Assembly (NCBI GenBank): GCA_027083485.1
Contig: JALWOO010000089.1
Coordinates: 1 to 8,381 of the forward strand
From: Amylibacter sp.
GTDB lineage: Bacteria > Pseudomonadota > Alphaproteobacteria > Rhodobacterales > Rhodobacteraceae
Direction: 5' to 3'
DNA length: 8,381 nt
The position numbers were made by a program, and so were the translations under genes. This document shows, in pieces, positions 5,697 through 8,381 of this stretch (positions are counted from its first letter, which is position 1; the number at the start of each line of letters is the position of its first letter). Below the pieces are notes generated by a model. That model was not told the DNA's origin. It saw nothing but the letters and a program-made list of their open reading frames with translations, and searched no databases.

Positions 5697-7292
5697 ATGG
5701 TTGCAGCAGCAGAACTACCAATCAACACAACTGCCACCGCGTCCGATATGGCTAATGCCATGTTTGGTGATGGCATGACTATTATTGATGCCACATACAC
5801 CGGCGATGATTCTTCCTCCGGAATCTATTCCAATGGCGATGCCGTTGCCGGTGCTGTAACCCCATCCGATACCGGGGTTATCCTCTCTACCGGGAAGGCC
5901 ACAGATTTCACCAACAGCTCGGGTGATTCCAATCAGAGCGCAAGCACAAGCACAAATACGGCCGGTGTTGACGGAGATGCGGACCTGAATGCCATTGCAG
6001 GCATGTCCACCTATGACGCTGCCATTTTCGAGGCAACTTTTGTGCCCGCCGGCGACACGCTGACAATGCAATTTGTCTTTTCCTCGGAAGAGTATCTGGA
6101 ATACGTGAATTCCGGCTTTAATGATGCTGTGGGTATTTGGGTAAACGGTGTCAAAGCAGAATTAACGGTCGGTTCCGGCGATACATCCATTGACAATATT
6201 AATACAACGTCAAACCAGAACCTGTATGTGGATAATGCCAATGACGAATTCAACACAGAGATGGACGGCTTTACGATCACGTTAACCGTCAAGGCTCCTG
6301 TGACGGCAGGGGCAAATAACTCCATCAAAATTGCGATCGCGGATGCCGGAGATTCTGTATACGACAGCAATTTGCTGATTGCCGGCGACAGCATTCAGTC
6401 TGTTGCACTGGCGCATGATGATATGGCCAGCGTTGGTGCCGACGATTCTACGAATATTGATGTCCTTGCGAATGATACCGGTGTTGAGTTGACGGTTACC
6501 CATATTAACGGTGTCGCCGTCAGCCCGGGCGATTCTGTTACCTTGCCCACAGGGGAAGTCATCACCCTGAACGCCGATGGCACCCTTACAGCAACAGCAG
6601 ATTCCGATGTCGGCACCAACACATTCAGCTATACCGTGGCCGATGAGAGTGGAAACACGGATTCCGCGTTTGTTTCCCTTGAAACCACTGCGCCGTGCTT
6701 TACAGCCGGTTCATTGATCACAACCAAGCACGGGGAAGTGCCTATCGAAGATCTGGAAATCGGTGATTTGGTTAAAACGCGCAAAGGATATAAAAAGCTG
6801 CGCTGGATCGGGGCAAGCAAAACACGCCGGACAGGTTCCCACGCCCCTGTTGTCATCGAAGCAGGCTCTTTGGGGAACCACGACCGTATAGAAGTGTCGC
6901 CACAACACAGAATTATGCTTTCCGGCAGCCAGATCCAACTGCTGTTTGATACGACTGAAGTACTGGTCCGGGCCAAAGACCTTGTTAATGGCCGCAATAT
7001 CTGGCTGGACACCAGCGAACAGCCCGTAACCTATTACCATATCCTTTTTGATGAGCATCAGGTCGTTTTGGCAAATGGCTTATGGAGCGAGAGCTTCCAT
7101 CCCGGTGAACAGGTGGTTAATGCAATGGATGCAGCGGCCCGCAATGAATTATTCGACCTGTTTCCAAACTTGATGGAGAATATGGAAGACGGATATGGTC
7201 CCGTTTGCATGCAAAGCTTGCAGCAATTTGAAGCAAAGGTTCTCACCGACAACCTTGGTGCAAGCCCGCTTAATCCTGCATCATCAATTTGA
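5697..7292 (+). CDS. Choice-of-anchor L / cadherin-like / Hint_2 domain protein, probably exported
   Basis: A 531-residue acidic, Ser/Thr/Asp-rich protein with three parts. Residues about 5-235 form a choice-of-anchor L domain: TGVILSTG, GDADLNAIAG, FVFSSEEYLEYVNSGFND and IAIADAGDSVYDS are its hallmark words. Residues about 238-330 form a bacterial cadherin-like (Big_9/VCBS-type) domain with NIDVLANDTG and TFSYTVADESGN. Residues 334 to about 470 form a Hint_2 domain: it starts with the nucleophilic Cys334 in CFTAGSLITT, then IEDLEIGDLV, the SPQHRIML block (His404, equivalent to TxxH) and YYHILFDEHQVV. A tail of about 60 residues follows. There is no N-terminal signal peptide and no membrane segment. 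Relatives in Rhodobacterales are usually exported by type I secretion, but RTX repeats are absent here. The Hint domain would be expected to cleave or transfer the N-terminal part at Cys334. Domain calls are firm; the biological role is unknown. Confidence 0.85.
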   Translation: MVAAAELPINTTATASDMANAMFGDGMTIIDATYTGDDSSSGIYSNGDAVAGAVTPSDTGVILSTGKATDFTNSSGDSNQSASTSTNTAGVDGDADLNAIAGMSTYDAAIFEATFVPAGDTLTMQFVFSSEEYLEYVNSGFNDAVGIWVNGVKAELTVGSGDTSIDNINTTSNQNLYVDNANDEFNTEMDGFTITLTVKAPVTAGANNSIKIAIADAGDSVYDSNLLIAGDSIQSVALAHDDMASVGADDSTNIDVLANDTGVELTVTHINGVAVSPGDSVTLPTGEVITLNADGTLTATADSDVGTNTFSYTVADESGNTDSAFVSLETTAPCFTAGSLITTKHGEVPIEDLEIGDLVKTRKGYKKLRWIGASKTRRTGSHAPVVIEAGSLGNHDRIEVSPQHRIMLSGSQIQLLFDTTEVLVRAKDLVNGRNIWLDTSEQPVTYYHILFDEHQVVLANGLWSESFHPGEQVVNAMDAAARNELFDLFPNLMENMEDGYGPVCMQSLQQFEAKVLTDNLGASPLNPASSI

Positions 7293-7315
7293 GTTCACGA
7301 TCAAGACCAATCCGA

Positions 7316-7348
7316 GCTGCGGTTGCAAGAGGATATGCCAACCGCAGC
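7316..7348. terminator. Perfect 10-bp hairpin between convergent genes, possible bidirectional terminator
   Basis: GCTGCGGTTG (7316-7325) pairs exactly with CAACCGCAGC (7339-7348) around a 13-base loop. It sits 23 bases after the Hint gene stop and 19 bases past the stop of the converging oxidoreductase gene. Neither strand has a T-run after the stem, so it is not a canonical intrinsic terminator. It may still end or stabilise both transcripts. Confidence 0.4.
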
Positions 7349-7367
7349 AGATGAATGATCCGTTCTT

Positions 7368-8333
7368 TCAACCGTTAATTTGCACCACCACCTTGCCGGT
7401 AGCTTTGCGGGTACGCAACAGATCTAGCGCTTCGTTGGCATGTTCAAGCGGCAGGGTGTGGCTGACATGGGGATGGATCTTTCCTTCTGCATACCAGCGC
7501 AGCAATTTGGCAAAACTGTCAGCCAGAATTTTCGGATTTGTTTTGGCATAGCCGCCCCAATAATAGCCGATAATGGTCAGGTTTTTCACCAAAATGATAT
7601 TAGCCGGAATTTGCGGCACCTCGCCACTGGCAAACCCCAGCGGGATAATGCGACCGTCGGGGTTGGTGGCACGCAGAGCGGCCTTGAACTGATCGCCGCC
7701 GATTGGGTCATAAACCACATCTGCCCCGCCAAGGGACTTTACCACCTCGCGAATGTCCTGAGTGGCGGAATCGATCAGATGATCCGCCCCCGCAGCCTTG
7801 GCCACCGCCAGTCTGTCAGCCCCTCGGGCGCAGGCAATCACTTCCGCGCCCATCAGCTTGCCCAATTCCACCGCAGTCAGACCAATCCCCCCTGCCGCTC
7901 CGAGTACCAGCAAGCGTTCGCCCGCTTGCATCCGCGCACGATATTCAAGGGCGACATGGCTGGTGCCATATGCCACCGGAAAGGCTGCTGCATGCTCAAA
8001 CGACATGTTGTCAGGGATCGGCAAACAAATTTGCGCTGGCAAGGCAATATATTCCGCCAGACCACCTGAACCGCTATAGCTCACTACCCGTTGACCAACC
8101 TGCAAACCGTGAACATCCTCCCCCACAGTTTCGACAACACCGCTGATTTCCATGCCCAACGTAAACGGCAGCGACGGTTTTTCCTGATAGGAACCTTTGA
8201 TCAACAACATATCACCGAAATTCAAGGCACAAGCCTCTATTCGAATAAGAACCTCACCTGATTTCGGCGCGGGCTTCACCGCATCCTTTAGCTCTAGAAC
8301 CTGGCCATATTCCACAACTTGCATTGCACGCAT
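7368..8333 (-). CDS. NADPH:quinone oxidoreductase family protein (zinc-free MDR, zeta-crystallin type)
   Basis: A 321-residue medium-chain dehydrogenase/reductase that probably reduces quinones or other electrophilic carbonyls with NADPH in the cytoplasm. The N-terminal GroES-like part carries ALNFGDMLLIKG (36-47), the usual quinone-reductase segment, and LPFTLGMEISGVVETVG (55-71). Zinc-ligand cysteines of alcohol dehydrogenases are absent. The Rossmann domain has VLGAAGGIGLTAVELGKLMGA, with the nucleotide motif AAGGIG at 146-151, and VVYDPIGGDQF (206-216) is typical of this subgroup. The C-terminus, ATGKVVVQI, is the family ending. Length is normal and no residue is obviously missing. The ATG at 8333-8331 has AAGG seven A residues upstream; an internal ATG three codons later is a less likely start. 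It converges with the Hint gene and seems to be a single-gene unit, although its upstream side is cut by the window. Substrate unknown. Confidence 0.9.
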   Translation of the reverse strand: MRAMQVVEYGQVLELKDAVKPAPKSGEVLIRIEACALNFGDMLLIKGSYQEKPSLPFTLGMEISGVVETVGEDVHGLQVGQRVVSYSGSGGLAEYIALPAQICLPIPDNMSFEHAAAFPVAYGTSHVALEYRARMQAGERLLVLGAAGGIGLTAVELGKLMGAEVIACARGADRLAVAKAAGADHLIDSATQDIREVVKSLGGADVVYDPIGGDQFKAALRATNPDGRIIPLGFASGEVPQIPANIILVKNLTIIGYYWGGYAKTNPKILADSFAKLLRWYAEGKIHPHVSHTLPLEHANEALDLLRTRKATGKVVVQING

Positions 8334-8381
8334 TTTTTTTCCTTTTCCGGTTATCCACTTTTAGCAGGGAAATCCCGCAGC

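Noticed and set aside
8363..8379. Small inverted repeat GGGA-AA-TCCC near the right edge
   Set aside because: The 4-bp arms with a 2-base centre are too short to form a hairpin or be distinguished from chance.
1..8381. Search for CRISPR arrays, tRNA/rRNA, insertion sequences and attachment sites
   Set aside because: No regularly spaced repeats, tRNA-like arms, transposase frames or terminal inverted repeats were seen; all intergenic gaps are shorter than about 210 bases.

Overview
The window looks like a chromosomal segment of an alphaproteobacterium, most likely a marine Rhodobacteraceae/Roseobacter-type organism. The support is a divergent serB / serC-serA layout, an alphaproteobacterial-type SerC, a folded serC leader of the kind reported from this group, and a Hint_2 protein of a type common in Rhodobacterales. 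Base composition is moderately GC-rich, with an AT-rich patch around 5520-5700. All assignments come from reading the sequence and from memory of protein families; no search was run.

Left part (1-3440): L-serine biosynthesis. The 5' part of serB (phosphoserine phosphatase, minus strand) runs off the left edge. A 166-base divergent intergenic region separates it from serC (phosphoserine aminotransferase) and serA (3-phosphoglycerate dehydrogenase), both on the plus strand. Together the three enzymes make the complete route SerA -> SerC -> SerB from 3-phosphoglycerate to serine. Just before the serC ATG lies a compact three-stem RNA element (529-580) matching the expected position and form of the serC leader motif. 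A strong intrinsic terminator closes the serA transcript.

Middle (3457-5493): a tightly packed minus-strand operon transcribed in the order small PhnA-domain protein -> HAD phosphatase -> FAD-dependent geranylgeranyl-reductase-family oxidoreductase. The junctions overlap by 1 and 8 bases, so translation is probably coupled. The joint role is unknown.

Right part (5494-8381): an AT-rich, palindrome-bearing divergent spacer precedes a 531-residue probable extracellular or self-processing protein. It has a choice-of-anchor L domain, a cadherin-like domain and a C-terminal Hint_2 domain. The window ends with a convergent minus-strand gene for a zinc-free quinone oxidoreductase (zeta-crystallin type MDR). 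A 10-bp perfect hairpin lies between these two genes.

Most of the window is ordinary core metabolism. The parts worth a second look are the serC leader, the Hint protein and the PhnA-HAD-GGR operon. I saw no mobile element, CRISPR array, tRNA or rRNA.
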